Part shown: positions 23,647 to 31,642 of the stretch, piece after piece
How positions within the stretch are numbered: position 1 is the first letter of the stretch
Layout of the letters: each line of letters begins with the position of its first letter
Source of the DNA: Pararhizobium mangrovi
GTDB taxonomy: Bacteria; Pseudomonadota; Alphaproteobacteria; Rhizobiales; Rhizobiaceae
Assembly: GCF_006516965.1 (NCBI RefSeq)
Contig: NZ_VHLH01000011.1
Coordinates: forward strand, 1 to 38,159
DNA length: 38,159 bases
Direction of reading: 5' to 3'
Notes under the pieces: generated by a model
Seen by the model: the letters and a program-made list of their open reading frames with translations, nothing else
Databases searched by the model: none
Told to the model about the DNA's origin: nothing
Program-made: the position numbers and the translations under genes

Positions 23647-24165
23647 CTACCTGCCGAGCGCGTTTTTCACCACGAGATCGGTGCGAAGACGCCCGCCGCC
23701 TCGAAAGGTCAGCGTCAGCGGCACGCTGGAGCGATGGAGGATGTCGGCAGCCGGCCGCATGCACATGAGATGGTAGCCGCCCGGTGCGAGGCGGACGGAT
23801 CCGTTCGCCGGTACGGGAAGCGCTTTGACGCCCTCCATGGCATTCGAACCGTTATCGGAAACCGACCGGTGGATCATGATCGCGCCGCATGCAGGCGAAG
23901 ATGCGCCGACGAGCACTTCCGTTCGCCCGCCGGTATTGGTCAGCGTCAGGTAACCGGCCGCCGGTCGCGCCGGGATGACGAAGCGCAGCCAGCCGTCGCT
24001 TGCCCGCACGGTCGTACCGGCGGCAAGGGCCGGAAGTGCCGCGAGCGCCAACGCCGCGCCGCCGAACATCGGCGTGAGGCGGCTTAGCGGCCGAGCGAGC
24101 CTATGGGCGTCCGCCGGTCCAGCTTGCCGAAGAAACGACCACCCCTTCCGTCCCGTCGTCATCAT
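23647..24165 (-). CDS. Periplasmic copper chaperone PCu(A)C
   Basis: A 172-residue protein with the exact Cu(I) signature H-X10-M-X21-H-X-M: His99, Met110, His132 and Met134. It carries copper in the periplasm to SCO proteins or directly to the CuA site of cytochrome c oxidase. A signal peptide is present, with a hydrophobic core at about 35-48 (GGAALALAALPALAAG), but the n-region is unusually long. The ATG start is supported by GGAGG six bases upstream. It lies inside the end of the CtaG-type gene: the two coding regions overlap by 65 nt, which suggests coupled translation. Confidence 0.93.
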   Translation of the reverse strand: MMTTGRKGWSFLRQAGPADAHRLARPLSRLTPMFGGAALALAALPALAAGTTVRASDGWLRFVIPARPAAGYLTLTNTGGRTEVLVGASSPACGAIMIHRSVSDNGSNAMEGVKALPVPANGSVRLAPGGYHLMCMRPAADILHRSSVPLTLTFRGGGRLRTDLVVKNALGR

Positions 24166-25093
24166 TGCCGTCCTCCTGCCTCTCGCTTCGCTCGTCGTTC
24201 AGGCGCAGTGCGTTGACGATGAGCAGGAGCGCGACCACGCTCATCATCGCCGCGGGTATCCATACGATCAGCCCGCCGAACTGCTGGTCGTCGAGCGCGC
24301 CGATACCCGGGAAGATGCGGCCGCACCATGCATAGAAGGAATAGACGTCGCTGGTCGCGAAGGCGATCAGCGCGCCGATCGCGATCTGCGGAAACATGAC
24401 GATCACCGCAGTCATCATGCGCGCGGCGAAGGAGCATGTCGCGGGCGGTGCGGGACGTGGATCGAGGACGAGGCACCAGAACAGGATGCCGTCGAGAACC
24501 ATCGTCCAGTTCATGAAGAGGTAGAGGCGCGGATCGATCATCGCGCGGAAATGCACCGACGGAATGAGCCACAGAACGATGAGCCCGACGAAGAGCACGC
24601 CGGCAAGCACGGGCTGCTGGACGACGGCAAGGATGCGGCGCACGGATCGGGCGCTCGCTACCCGCACGAGACGCTCCGGCATGCCGCGCGCGAGCGTCGG
24701 GCCCGGCCAGGCGAGCGCGATCAGGAACGGGCCGAGATGATGCATTACCACGTGCTGTGCGCGGTTCAGGAAGAACATGTGCTGCGCCAGATAGTCGAAC
24801 CGGGTCTGCAGCACGAAATAGATCGCCCCGATGCCGACGAAATAGACGGCCGTGCGCCAGGAAGCCGGGCGCTCGTCCGCAGGCGTGCGGGCAAGCCCGC
24901 GGCCATACCAGAAGGAGAAGAGCGTCGCCGCGAGATACCAGCTCCACTGGAAGTCCCAGGGACCAAGGAACGGCAGGTCCGCAACCCTGAACGCCGAGAA
25001 CCATGCGAACGCGGCGCCGACGAGGAAGATCGCGCCGTAGAGCAGAATGTCGCGCCGTTTCGGCGCCGTGCCGATGTCGAGAACGTTCGCCAC
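24101..25093 (-). CDS. CtaG-type (caa3) cytochrome c oxidase assembly membrane protein, GTG start
   Basis: A predicted 330-residue polytopic membrane protein of the CtaG_caa3 family, with about seven helices. The conserved histidines are His105, His114, His118 and His119 (YLAQHMFFLNRAQHVVMHHLGPF), probable copper or haem ligands. The family helps form CuB in caa3-type oxidases. The open frame continues upstream to 25360, but that part is Arg-rich and atypical. The GTG at 25093, preceded by GGAACGGG, opens a normal N-terminus (MANVLDIGTAPKRRDILLYG); this start is a judgement. The C-terminal 30 residues are acidic and overlap the PCu(A)C gene. It is the likely first gene of the CtaG-PCu(A)C operon. 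Confidence 0.82.
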   Translation of the reverse strand: MANVLDIGTAPKRRDILLYGAIFLVGAAFAWFSAFRVADLPFLGPWDFQWSWYLAATLFSFWYGRGLARTPADERPASWRTAVYFVGIGAIYFVLQTRFDYLAQHMFFLNRAQHVVMHHLGPFLIALAWPGPTLARGMPERLVRVASARSVRRILAVVQQPVLAGVLFVGLIVLWLIPSVHFRAMIDPRLYLFMNWTMVLDGILFWCLVLDPRPAPPATCSFAARMMTAVIVMFPQIAIGALIAFATSDVYSFYAWCGRIFPGIGALDDQQFGGLIVWIPAAMMSVVALLLIVNALRLNDERSERQEDGNDDDGTEGVVVSSASWTGGRP

Positions 25094-25374
25094 GAATGCC
25101 CGTTCCAGTCGCCGATCGGCGGGTCTTGCGCGCCCTCGAAGGTGAGGACGCATCCGATGCCGGCCGCCCGGCACCCCGTGCGCACCATCCATACAAATGC
25201 GGTCACGCTTTGCAAGAACGCCCCGGCGAGCTTCGCGGCCAAGTGCATGTTTCAGCAAGACATAAGGTTGTGAACGATTTTCGTGAACCAATGCCGTGCG
25301 GCGACGTTGTCCCGCATGCCAGCGGGCTGCGGCGCAAGCGCAGGCCGAATATAAAGCCAAGGAGGCAGACAGCC

Positions 25375-26145
25375 ATGAAAACCACCCTTATGAGATCCGT
25401 CGCGGCCAGCGCCCTGCTCGTCGGTGCCTCGCTCGCCGTGCCCTCGATGGGCTACGTCGCAACGGCTGCCGCGCAGTCGAACGATTCGCAGCAGAACGGG
25501 TCGTCCGGCGACCAGATGCAGAAGCAGGACCAGTCGGGCAGCGGCTCGGGTTCGATGAACTCGGATTCCAACTCGTCCACTTCGGGCTCCATGAACTCCG
25601 ATAGCGACAGCGGTTCGACTTCAGGCTCCATGAACTCGTCGAACTCCGACCAGTCCAGTTCCGACAGCTCCGCTTCGGACGATTCGTCCAAGTCCGGCGA
25701 TGCCAGCGCGATGACGCAGCAGAAGCAGGATCAGGTCCTTGCCAGCTCCTACATCGGCCAGTCCGTCTATAACGGCAACGACAAGTCGATCGGCGACATC
25801 TCCGATCTCGTCTTCACCAAGGACGGTGGTATCAAGGCAGCCGTGATCGGCGTCGGCGGTTTCCTCGGCATTGGCCAGAAGAACGTCGCCGTTGCGTTCA
25901 ACCGCATCAACATCCAGCGTCAGTCCGACGGTGCCAGCGTCAAGCTCGTGACCGACATGACCGAAGACCAGCTCAAGAACGCACCGGAGTTCAAGAAGCT
26001 GCAGGCCCAGTCGAACAACAACGGCGGCAACGGCATGACCAACGGTAACACCAATGGCGGTGCGACCGGCATGGGCACGGGCGGCGCGAACGGCGGCGCA
26101 ACGGGTGGCGCAACCGGTACCGGTTCGGGCAACTCCGCTCAGTAA
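25375..26145 (+). CDS. Secreted PRC-barrel protein with Ser/Asp/Asn-rich repeats
   Basis: A 256-residue exported protein. Residues 1-33 form a signal peptide (TLMRSVAASALLVGASLAVPSMGYVATAAA|Q). Residues 40-115 are low-complexity, with three SGSMNS units and long runs of Ser, Asp, Asn and Gly. A PRC-barrel domain follows at about 121-190 (ASSYIGQSVYNGNDKSIGDI, then VFTKDGGIKAAVIGVGGFLG). The end is a second low-complexity tail of GGATG-like repeats. Such proteins are common in Hyphomicrobiales and often linked to stress or the cell surface, but their function is unsettled. AGGAGG lies nine bases before the ATG. It is monocistronic with two terminators behind it. Confidence 0.9.
   Translation: MKTTLMRSVAASALLVGASLAVPSMGYVATAAAQSNDSQQNGSSGDQMQKQDQSGSGSGSMNSDSNSSTSGSMNSDSDSGSTSGSMNSSNSDQSSSDSSASDDSSKSGDASAMTQQKQDQVLASSYIGQSVYNGNDKSIGDISDLVFTKDGGIKAAVIGVGGFLGIGQKNVAVAFNRINIQRQSDGASVKLVTDMTEDQLKNAPEFKKLQAQSNNNGGNGMTNGNTNGGATGMGTGGANGGATGGATGTGSGNSAQ
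25549..25640 (+). repeat. Degenerate tandem repeat inside the PRC-barrel gene
   Basis: The word TCSATGAACTC occurs three times at 34-40-bp intervals, coding for SGSMNS units in the low-complexity linker. Such repeats can slip and change linker length. Confidence 0.5.
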
Positions 26146-26161
26146 GACGTCGGCAAGAAAT

Positions 26162-26190
26162 CCGGTATCGCAATCTCGGTACCGGCTTTT
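26162..26190 (+). terminator. First terminator after the PRC-barrel gene
   Basis: CCGGTA (26162-26167) pairs with TACCGG (26180-26185) and is followed by CTTTT. It lies 16 nt after the stop codon. The stem is only 6 bp with a 12-nt loop, so it is the weaker of the pair. Confidence 0.55.
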
Positions 26191-26203
26191 CGCCCTGGAT
26201 TTT

Positions 26204-26234
26204 CGATGGCGGCATCCACGCGATGCCGCCATCG
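26204..26234. terminator. Second, stronger terminator hairpin after the PRC-barrel gene
   Basis: A perfect 12-bp stem (CGATGGCGGCAT at 26204-26215 with 26223-26234) closes on CCACGCG. TTTT precedes and TTCGTTT follows. It forms a tandem terminator with the weaker hairpin 15 bp upstream and shields uvrD from read-through. Confidence 0.7.
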
Positions 26235-26268
26235 TTCGTTTCCGGCTCTTCCTTCTGCACCGCTTGCT

Positions 26269-26303
26269 ACCGCCCGACGTCACCGCCCGACGTCACCGGG
26301 CGG
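26269..26303 (+). repeat. 13-bp tandem repeat and hairpin in the uvrD leader
   Basis: ACCGCCCGACGTC occurs twice head to tail (26269-26281, 26282-26294). The second copy also pairs with CGGGCGG (26297-26303) to make a 7-bp stem with a 7-nt loop. It lies 37-70 bp before the uvrD ATG and may be an operator or a leader structure. Confidence 0.45.
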
Positions 26304-26339
26304 CTGGCCTTCGGCGTGCGAATCACTACATTGAGCCGC

Positions 26340-28829
26340 ATGGCCAAGCCCGACGACGACATTCCCTTCTTCGGCGACGAGGAACCCCGGCCCGCGCCGG
26401 CGTCAGGTGGCATCGCCGCCCGCGCCATGGCTGCGCGCGGCGCCGATCGCCCGGCCGTCGCGTATCTCGACGGATTGAACCCCGAACAGACCGAGGCGAT
26501 CGAAACGATCGAAGGACCGGTCCTCGTGCTCGCGGGCGCCGGCACGGGCAAGACGCGCGTTCTGACGACGCGCATCGCGCACATCATATCGACCGGGCGG
26601 GCGTGGCCTTCGCAGATCCTTGCCGTGACGTTCACGAACAAGGCCGCGCGCGAGATGAAGGAGCGCATCGGCTTCCTCGTGGGTCAGGCCGTGGAAGGCA
26701 TGCCCTGGCTCGGAACCTTCCATTCCATCGGCGTCAAGCTCCTGCGCAGGCACGGCGAACTGGTCGGCCTTCGCTCCGATTTCACCATCCTCGATACCGA
26801 CGACGTCATCCGTCTCGTCAAACAGCTCATCCGTGCCGAAGGGCTGGACGACAAGCGCTGGCCGGCGCGCCAGTTCGCACACATGATAGACGGCTGGAAG
26901 AACAAGGGCCTCGGGCCCGCCGATATTCCCGAAGGCGACGCGCGCGCCTTCGCCAACGGCAAGGGACGCGAACTCTACACCGCCTACCAGGAGCGCCTGA
27001 AGACGCTGAACGCCTGCGATTTCGGCGACCTGCTCCTTCATCCGATCCGCGTCTTCCGCGAGCACCCGGACGTGCTGAAGGAGTACCACGCGAAGTTCCG
27101 CTACATTCTCGTCGACGAGTATCAGGACACCAACACCGCGCAGTACATGTGGCTGCGCCTGCTCGCACAGCGGCCTGAAGCCGCGCGCGGCAAGGACGGA
27201 GGCACTGGCGGGGTCAACATCTGCTGCGTCGGCGACGACGACCAGTCGATCTATGGCTGGCGCGGTGCCGATGTCGACAACATCCTGCGTTTCGAGAAGG
27301 ACTTTCCCGGCGCCCGCGTCATCCGTCTGGAGCGCAACTACCGTTCCACCGCGCATATTCTCGGCGCGGCCGGGCACCTGATCGCCAACAACGAGGGCCG
27401 CCTCGGAAAGACGCTCTTCACCGAGAGCGAGGACCCGGACGCCGAGCCGGTGAACGTCCACGCCGCATGGGATTCGGAGGAAGAGGCCCGCGCCGTCGGC
27501 GAGGAAATCGAGCAGCTCGAACGCGATGGCCATTCCCTGAGCGACATGGCGATCCTCGTGCGCGCTTCCTTCCAGATGCGCGAGTTCGAGGACCGGTTCG
27601 TCACCCTCGGCCTGAACTATCGCGTGGTGGGTGGCCCCCGCTTCTACGAGCGTCTCGAGATCCGTGACGCCATGGCGTATCTGCGCGTCGTCGCCCAGCC
27701 GTCCGACGACCTCGCCTTCGAGCGCATCGTCAACACGCCGAAGCGGGGCCTCGGCGAGGCGACCGTGCGCCAGGTTCACGACTATGCGCGAGCGCGCGAC
27801 ATGCCGATGCTGCAGGCGGCCGGCGAACTGGTGCAGACGGACGAGATCAAGGCGAAGCCGCGCAAGTCGCTCGGCGACGTCGTGTCCGATTTCCGCCGCT
27901 GGCGCGACCTGATGGACTCCACCAAACATACCGATCTCGCCGAACAGATCCTGGAAGAGTCCGGCTATACGGAGATGTGGCAGAACGACCGTTCCGCCGA
28001 GGCGCCCGGTCGGCTCGAAAACCTCAAGGAGCTAATCCGCTCTATGGAGGAGTTCGAGTCGCTGCCAGCCTTCCTGGAGCATATCGCGCTCGTCATGGAT
28101 ACCGACCGCAACGAGCAGATGGACGCGGTCAACCTGATGACGCTGCATTCGGCCAAGGGTCTCGAATTCGAGACGGTTTTCCTGCCAGGTTGGGAAGAAG
28201 GCCTGTTCCCCCATCAGCGCGCGCTGGACGAGGGCGGACGTTCCGGTCTCGAAGAAGAGCGGCGCCTCGCCTATGTCGGGCTGACGCGTGCGAAGCGCCG
28301 CGTGCATGTCTGGTTCGTCTCGAACCGGCGCATCCACGGCATGTGGCAGTCCACCCTGCCCTCGCGCTTCCTCGACGAGTTGCCGGAGGATCACGTCAGC
28401 GTTGCCGAGATGGAGACGAGCTACGGCGGGTACGGCCGCAACCATTCGGGCGGACCCTACGGCACCTCGCGCTTCGACCGAATGGGCACGAGCGCCGATC
28501 CCTTTACCAACGCCTACGAGACGCCGGGCTGGAAACGTGCGCAGAAGAACCGTACGGATGCGACGCGCACCAATTGGGGCACCCGTTCCGGCCATGCGGT
28601 CGAACGCATCGCCTATGGCGAGAGCGGACCGGCCGGACGCACGATCGAGGGCGAACTGGTCGCCAAGTCGACCAGCGACACACCCTCGGAGTTCTCGCTC
28701 GGCGAACGCGTGTTCCACATGAAGTTCGGCAACGGCAACATCGCGGCGATCGAGGGCAACAAGCTGACGATCGATTTCGACAAGGCCGGCCGCAAGCGCG
28801 TGCTCGACGGCTTCGTGGAGCGCACGTGA
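26340..28829 (+). CDS. uvrD: ATP-dependent DNA helicase UvrD/PcrA (superfamily 1A)
   Basis: An 829-residue 3'-5' helicase for nucleotide-excision and mismatch repair. It removes UvrB/UvrC-bound oligonucleotides and strips proteins from DNA. The SF1A motifs appear in order: Walker A AGAGTGKT at 65-72, TFTNKAA (Ia), LVDEYQDTN (II), GDDDQSIYGWRGA (III), RLERNYRS (IV), TLHSAKGLEF (V) and VGLTRAKRRV (VI). The C-terminal 50 residues form the Tudor-like fold (GERVFHMKFGNGNIAAIEGN) that in PcrA/UvrD binds RNA polymerase. The ATG at MAKPDDD was chosen as the natural N-terminus; an in-frame start 117 nt earlier overlaps the leader repeats, and TTG lies three codons upstream. The ribosome binding site is weak. 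Confidence 0.95.
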   Translation: MAKPDDDIPFFGDEEPRPAPASGGIAARAMAARGADRPAVAYLDGLNPEQTEAIETIEGPVLVLAGAGTGKTRVLTTRIAHIISTGRAWPSQILAVTFTNKAAREMKERIGFLVGQAVEGMPWLGTFHSIGVKLLRRHGELVGLRSDFTILDTDDVIRLVKQLIRAEGLDDKRWPARQFAHMIDGWKNKGLGPADIPEGDARAFANGKGRELYTAYQERLKTLNACDFGDLLLHPIRVFREHPDVLKEYHAKFRYILVDEYQDTNTAQYMWLRLLAQRPEAARGKDGGTGGVNICCVGDDDQSIYGWRGADVDNILRFEKDFPGARVIRLERNYRSTAHILGAAGHLIANNEGRLGKTLFTESEDPDAEPVNVHAAWDSEEEARAVGEEIEQLERDGHSLSDMAILVRASFQMREFEDRFVTLGLNYRVVGGPRFYERLEIRDAMAYLRVVAQPSDDLAFERIVNTPKRGLGEATVRQVHDYARARDMPMLQAAGELVQTDEIKAKPRKSLGDVVSDFRRWRDLMDSTKHTDLAEQILEESGYTEMWQNDRSAEAPGRLENLKELIRSMEEFESLPAFLEHIALVMDTDRNEQMDAVNLMTLHSAKGLEFETVFLPGWEEGLFPHQRALDEGGRSGLEEERRLAYVGLTRAKRRVHVWFVSNRRIHGMWQSTLPSRFLDELPEDHVSVAEMETSYGGYGRNHSGGPYGTSRFDRMGTSADPFTNAYETPGWKRAQKNRTDATRTNWGTRSGHAVERIAYGESGPAGRTIEGELVAKSTSDTPSEFSLGERVFHMKFGNGNIAAIEGNKLTIDFDKAGRKRVLDGFVERT

Positions 28830-28896
28830 GCGGAATGCCGATAGGACCGACGACCGGAACCTCCCGCACTTGGACGGATTGCTCCTTGGCCGGGCG

Positions 28897-29145
28897 TCAG
28901 CGGATGATGATTGAACTACCTTCTTCCCGGTCTGCCGCGAAATGCAGGTGCAGGATGCGGTTGCGTGAGTCGTCGAGCACTTCGAGGTCCCATCGCCAGC
29001 ACGGATCGGGATTGCAGTCGAGTTCGCGGATGAGGTCACTGCTGGCGCGCAACGCCTCGCGCTCCGCCGCACGGGCATTCGGGAGCTCGATTTCGTCGAC
29101 CTCTTCGTGATCGGCAGAACGCAGACAGAACGAAAACCGCGGCAT
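28897..29145 (-). CDS. DUF6894-family small protein (82 aa)
   Basis: An 82-residue protein, MPRFSFCLRSADHEEVDEIEL, then ARAAEREALRASSDLI and WRWDLEVLDDSRNRILHLHF. This matches the DUF6894 pattern common in Hyphomicrobiales: a short beta strand, an acidic stretch, a helix with AxxEAL, and a C-terminal beta hairpin ending in a hydrophobic strand. The function of the family is unknown. The ATG follows GGAG; an in-frame start 159 nt upstream has no such support and would overlap the promoter of the neighbouring regulator gene. It is divergent from that gene and convergent with uvrD. Confidence 0.85.
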   Translation of the reverse strand: MPRFSFCLRSADHEEVDEIELPNARAAEREALRASSDLIRELDCNPDPCWRWDLEVLDDSRNRILHLHFAADREEGSSIIIR

Positions 29146-29183
29146 GGTACTCTCCAGGATGCCTTCGGAATGACCGGCGGACG

Positions 29184-29213
29184 TTGATTGTTCCACCATC
29201 GAACGCTTATAGA
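29184..29213 (+). promoter_or_regulatory. Predicted promoter of the Crp-family regulator, with inverted repeat in the spacer
   Basis: TTGATT (29184-29189) and TATAGA (29208-29213) are 18 bp apart. The spacer holds GTTC-N7-GAAC (29190-29204), an inverted repeat that could bind a repressor, perhaps the regulator itself. Confidence 0.55.
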
Positions 29214-29312
29214 ATGCCCTTGGCGGGACCGGGCTTGGGAACGATAGGCGAGCCGCGGCAAACGAGGTCGAGAAGGGTGACTCGACAGGTGGAACGGGGA
29301 GCATGGGCGCAC

Positions 29313-30044
29313 ATGCCGAAACAGGACATCGATTCGCTTATCGCGACCCTTTCAGTGCGCGATCGGCTCCCACGCGATGAGGAGGCCGTGCTGCGCGCGC
29401 TCGACTGGCGCACGCGTACCGTACCGGCCCAATCCGAGATCATCACGGACCGAAGCAGTCCGGATGAAAGCTGCCTGCTTCTCGACGGGCTGGCCGCGCG
29501 CGCCATGTCGCTTCGAAACGGCGACCGGCAGATCACGACACTGCACGTGCTCGGCGATTTCGTCGATCTGCACAGCATGTTCCTCTCCGTCATGGACCAT
29601 TCCGTCGTCGCGCTCACGCAATGCCGGGTGGCTTTCATCGGCCACAATCGGCTGCGCGAGATTTCGACGGAGCATCCCCATCTCGGCCGGCTTCTTTCGA
29701 TGATGGTCGCGACCGACGCCGCGATCCAGCGCAACTGGATCCTGAGCCTCGGCCGACGGCGGGCCGAAAGCCGGCTCGCCAATCTCTTCTGCGAACTCTA
29801 TCGCCGGCTCGAAGTCGTCGGTGCGGTCGACGGGGCAAGCTTTCCCCTGCCGATCAACCAGAGCACGCTTGCCGACGTGCTCGGCCTCTCGATCGTCCAC
29901 ACCAACCGCACCGTGCAGCATCTGCGGGCAACCAACCTCATCAGCTGGCAGGGCGGCACCATTGCGATCCACGATTGGGACGGGCTCGTCGAACTTGCCG
30001 AGTTCGATCCGGTCTATCTCAATCTGGACCTGGCCGAGCGATGA
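29313..30044 (+). CDS. Crp/Fnr-family transcriptional regulator
   Basis: A 243-residue regulator. The cyclic-nucleotide-binding-like beta-roll is at about 20-125 (SCLLLDGLAARAMSLRNGDRQITTLHVLGDFVDLHS), the dimer helix at about 125-155, and the Crp winged helix-turn-helix at about 180-225 (INQSTLADVLGLSIVHTNRTVQHLRATNLI). It lacks the N-terminal cysteine cluster of FNR, so it is not an iron-sulfur oxygen sensor of that type; its ligand is unknown. The family pattern is typical of rhizobial regulators of unknown target. Start: ATG at MPKQDID; an in-frame GTG eight codons upstream is also plausible. It is followed after 16 bp by a GNAT gene. Confidence 0.9.
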   Translation: MPKQDIDSLIATLSVRDRLPRDEEAVLRALDWRTRTVPAQSEIITDRSSPDESCLLLDGLAARAMSLRNGDRQITTLHVLGDFVDLHSMFLSVMDHSVVALTQCRVAFIGHNRLREISTEHPHLGRLLSMMVATDAAIQRNWILSLGRRRAESRLANLFCELYRRLEVVGAVDGASFPLPINQSTLADVLGLSIVHTNRTVQHLRATNLISWQGGTIAIHDWDGLVELAEFDPVYLNLDLAER

Positions 30045-30060
30045 GCGGACGGAGCGCGAA

Positions 30061-30546
30061 ATGAACCGGATCGACGTTCGAGCCGCGGTGCCCACGGACG
30101 CCGGCACCATCCTCACCTTCGTGCGCGAACTCGCCGCCTTCGAGCACGCCGGGCACGAGGTGGTCGCGACCGAGGCGGCCGTGCGCGAAAGCATCTTCGC
30201 CGAAGGTTCGCACGTCGAAGCTCTGATCGCCGAAATCGGCGGAGAACCGGCGGGCTTCGCGGTCTATTTCTACAATTATTCGACCTGGCAGGGACGCAAG
30301 GGGCTTTATCTCGAGGATCTCTACGTCAGCCCGGAACGTCGCGGGCTCGGCGCAGGCAAGGCGCTCCTCAAGCGGCTCGCCGCCATCGCACGGGACAACG
30401 CGTGCGGCCGCTTCGAATGGAGCGTCCTCGACTGGAACAGCGAGGCGATGGCCGTCTATGACTCGGTCGGCGCCAGGCCGCAGAACGAATGGATCCGCTA
30501 CCGCATTGAGGGAGACGCGCTGGAACGCCTGGCCGCCGACGGGTAG
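30061..30546 (+). CDS. GNAT-family N-acetyltransferase (diamine acetyltransferase-like)
   Basis: A 161-residue GNAT. The acetyl-CoA loop RRGLGAGKAL is at 93-102. The segment YNYSTWQGRKGLYLEDLYV just before it is typical of the spermidine/diamine (SSAT-like) and thialysine acetyltransferase subgroup, and WSVLDWNSEAMAVYDSVGA matches motif B. So the likely acceptor is a polyamine or amino group, but this is inference. GGAGCGCGAA precedes the ATG. It lies 16 bp after the Crp-family gene and is probably co-transcribed with it. Confidence 0.88.
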   Translation: MNRIDVRAAVPTDAGTILTFVRELAAFEHAGHEVVATEAAVRESIFAEGSHVEALIAEIGGEPAGFAVYFYNYSTWQGRKGLYLEDLYVSPERRGLGAGKALLKRLAAIARDNACGRFEWSVLDWNSEAMAVYDSVGARPQNEWIRYRIEGDALERLAADG

Positions 30547-30615
30547 GCGCGCCTTGCGCCGGGCCCGGGCCGTCGCCATATCCGGCCGAAGCTCGCTCCA
30601 GGGAGACCGCCTGCC

Positions 30616-30927
30616 ATGTCGGAAACCGTTTCGCTGACGATTCACCACAGCCTTGGCCGCGAAGAGGCCCGTCGCCGGCTGGAACACGGCTTCCAGCGCG
30701 TGACCGAACAGACGGCCGGCAAGTCGATCCGCATGGACCAGCACTGGACCGGCGACCGCATGGACTTCACCGCCGGCATCATGGGCCAGACGATCAACGG
30801 GCACCTGATCGTGCGCGACGACGCGGTGGACCTCGAGATCACCCTGCCCCGCCTGCTCGCTTCGATGGCCACCATGTTCAAGGGCCGGCTGCGCAAGCAG
30901 GCGACCGCGCTTCTCGAAAAGAAGTAG
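30616..30927 (+). CDS. Polyhydroxyalkanoic acid system family protein (PHA_gran_rgn)
   Basis: A 103-residue protein beginning MSETVSLTIHHSLGREEARRR. The pattern, an H-x-LG-E-A segment, a beta strand with MDQHWTGDRMDFTAGIMGQTINGHLIV, then DLEITLPRLLASMATMFKGRL, matches the small PHA-granule/PHA-system family found in many proteobacteria. Its role in PHA accumulation is known only by association; no phaC or phasin gene lies nearby. GGGAGA stands before the ATG. It converges on the creA-like gene with only a 10-bp gap, so the two transcripts probably overlap. Confidence 0.85.
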   Translation: MSETVSLTIHHSLGREEARRRLEHGFQRVTEQTAGKSIRMDQHWTGDRMDFTAGIMGQTINGHLIVRDDAVDLEITLPRLLASMATMFKGRLRKQATALLEKK

Positions 30928-30937
30928 CCGGGTCGGC

Positions 30938-31456
30938 TCAGTCGCCCTTCGGCTTGCCGTTCTTCCAAGTCACCTCGGTGGCGTAGAGCGGCACGGTCGA
31001 GATCGCCATCTTCGCCGAGCCGTCCTGCACCTGCCGCGCGTGGGCGAGATAGATGAGCGTATTATTCTCGCTGTCGTAGACGCGGTTGACGACGAGCTTC
31101 TTCCAGATAAGCGAGCGCCGCTGGTCGAAGATTTCCTCTCCGCCCTGATCGAGCTTGATGTCGCCGATGACGATCGGGCCCGTCTGCCGGCAGGCGATCG
31201 ACGAGTTCGACGGATCCTCGAACCAGTTCCCTTTCTGCAGCCGGTCGACGATGCTGCGATCGAAATAGGCGATATGGCACGTGACGCCGGAAATCTTCGG
31301 ATCGTGTACCGCCTCGATCTCGATGTCGTTGCCGACCCAGTCGACACCGATATCGCCGACCTGGCGCGCGATGGCAGGCAGCGCAAGCAACCCCAGACCG
31401 AAAAGAGGCAGAAGCGCGCGCGTGGCGGTGCGAGCAGTGAAGAGGGAACGGATCAT
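30938..31456 (-). CDS. creA: CreA family protein
   Basis: A 172-residue exported protein with an N-terminal signal sequence (SLFTARTATRALLPLFGLGLLALPAIA, about 1-30). The mature part starts RQVGDIGVDWVGNDIEIEAVHD and continues PKISGVTCHIAYFDRSIVDR. It matches the CreA family through VGDI...D.I.V....DP.I.GV.C and the two cysteines (TCHI, IACRQT) that could form a disulfide. Function is unknown, despite its common name from the E. coli creABCD locus; here no CreBCD genes are present. AAGGAGA precedes the ATG. It diverges from prmA. Confidence 0.9.
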   Translation of the reverse strand: MIRSLFTARTATRALLPLFGLGLLALPAIARQVGDIGVDWVGNDIEIEAVHDPKISGVTCHIAYFDRSIVDRLQKGNWFEDPSNSSIACRQTGPIVIGDIKLDQGGEEIFDQRRSLIWKKLVVNRVYDSENNTLIYLAHARQVQDGSAKMAISTVPLYATEVTWKNGKPKGD

Positions 31457-31642
31457 CGCGTCGTCTCCTTCGATGCGGGTCGATGCGATATGGCGACGGC
31501 GTCGCACCCGCGCAATCGGCAGCAGACGAATGCGCCCTTTTCTCCACAGGCGCGAACGGATAGCGTCCCGCCGGTCATTCGACCTTTTCCCGGTCAGACC
31601 CGACCTGCCCCGCCTTATCGCAATCCGACACTGCGAGTGCAT

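Noticed and set aside
23647-24069. A later start for PCu(A)C at the internal ATG 32 codons in
   Set aside because: It would give a signal peptide without positive n-region and has no Shine-Dalgarno sequence; GGAGG supports the first ATG.
24766-25248. A minus-strand frame starting MHLAAKLAGAFLQSVTAFVW upstream of CtaG
   Set aside because: The first residues look like a membrane segment, but the frame soon becomes a Ser/Arg-rich shadow of the CtaG gene. It has no known domain and no clear ribosome binding site. It could not be supported.
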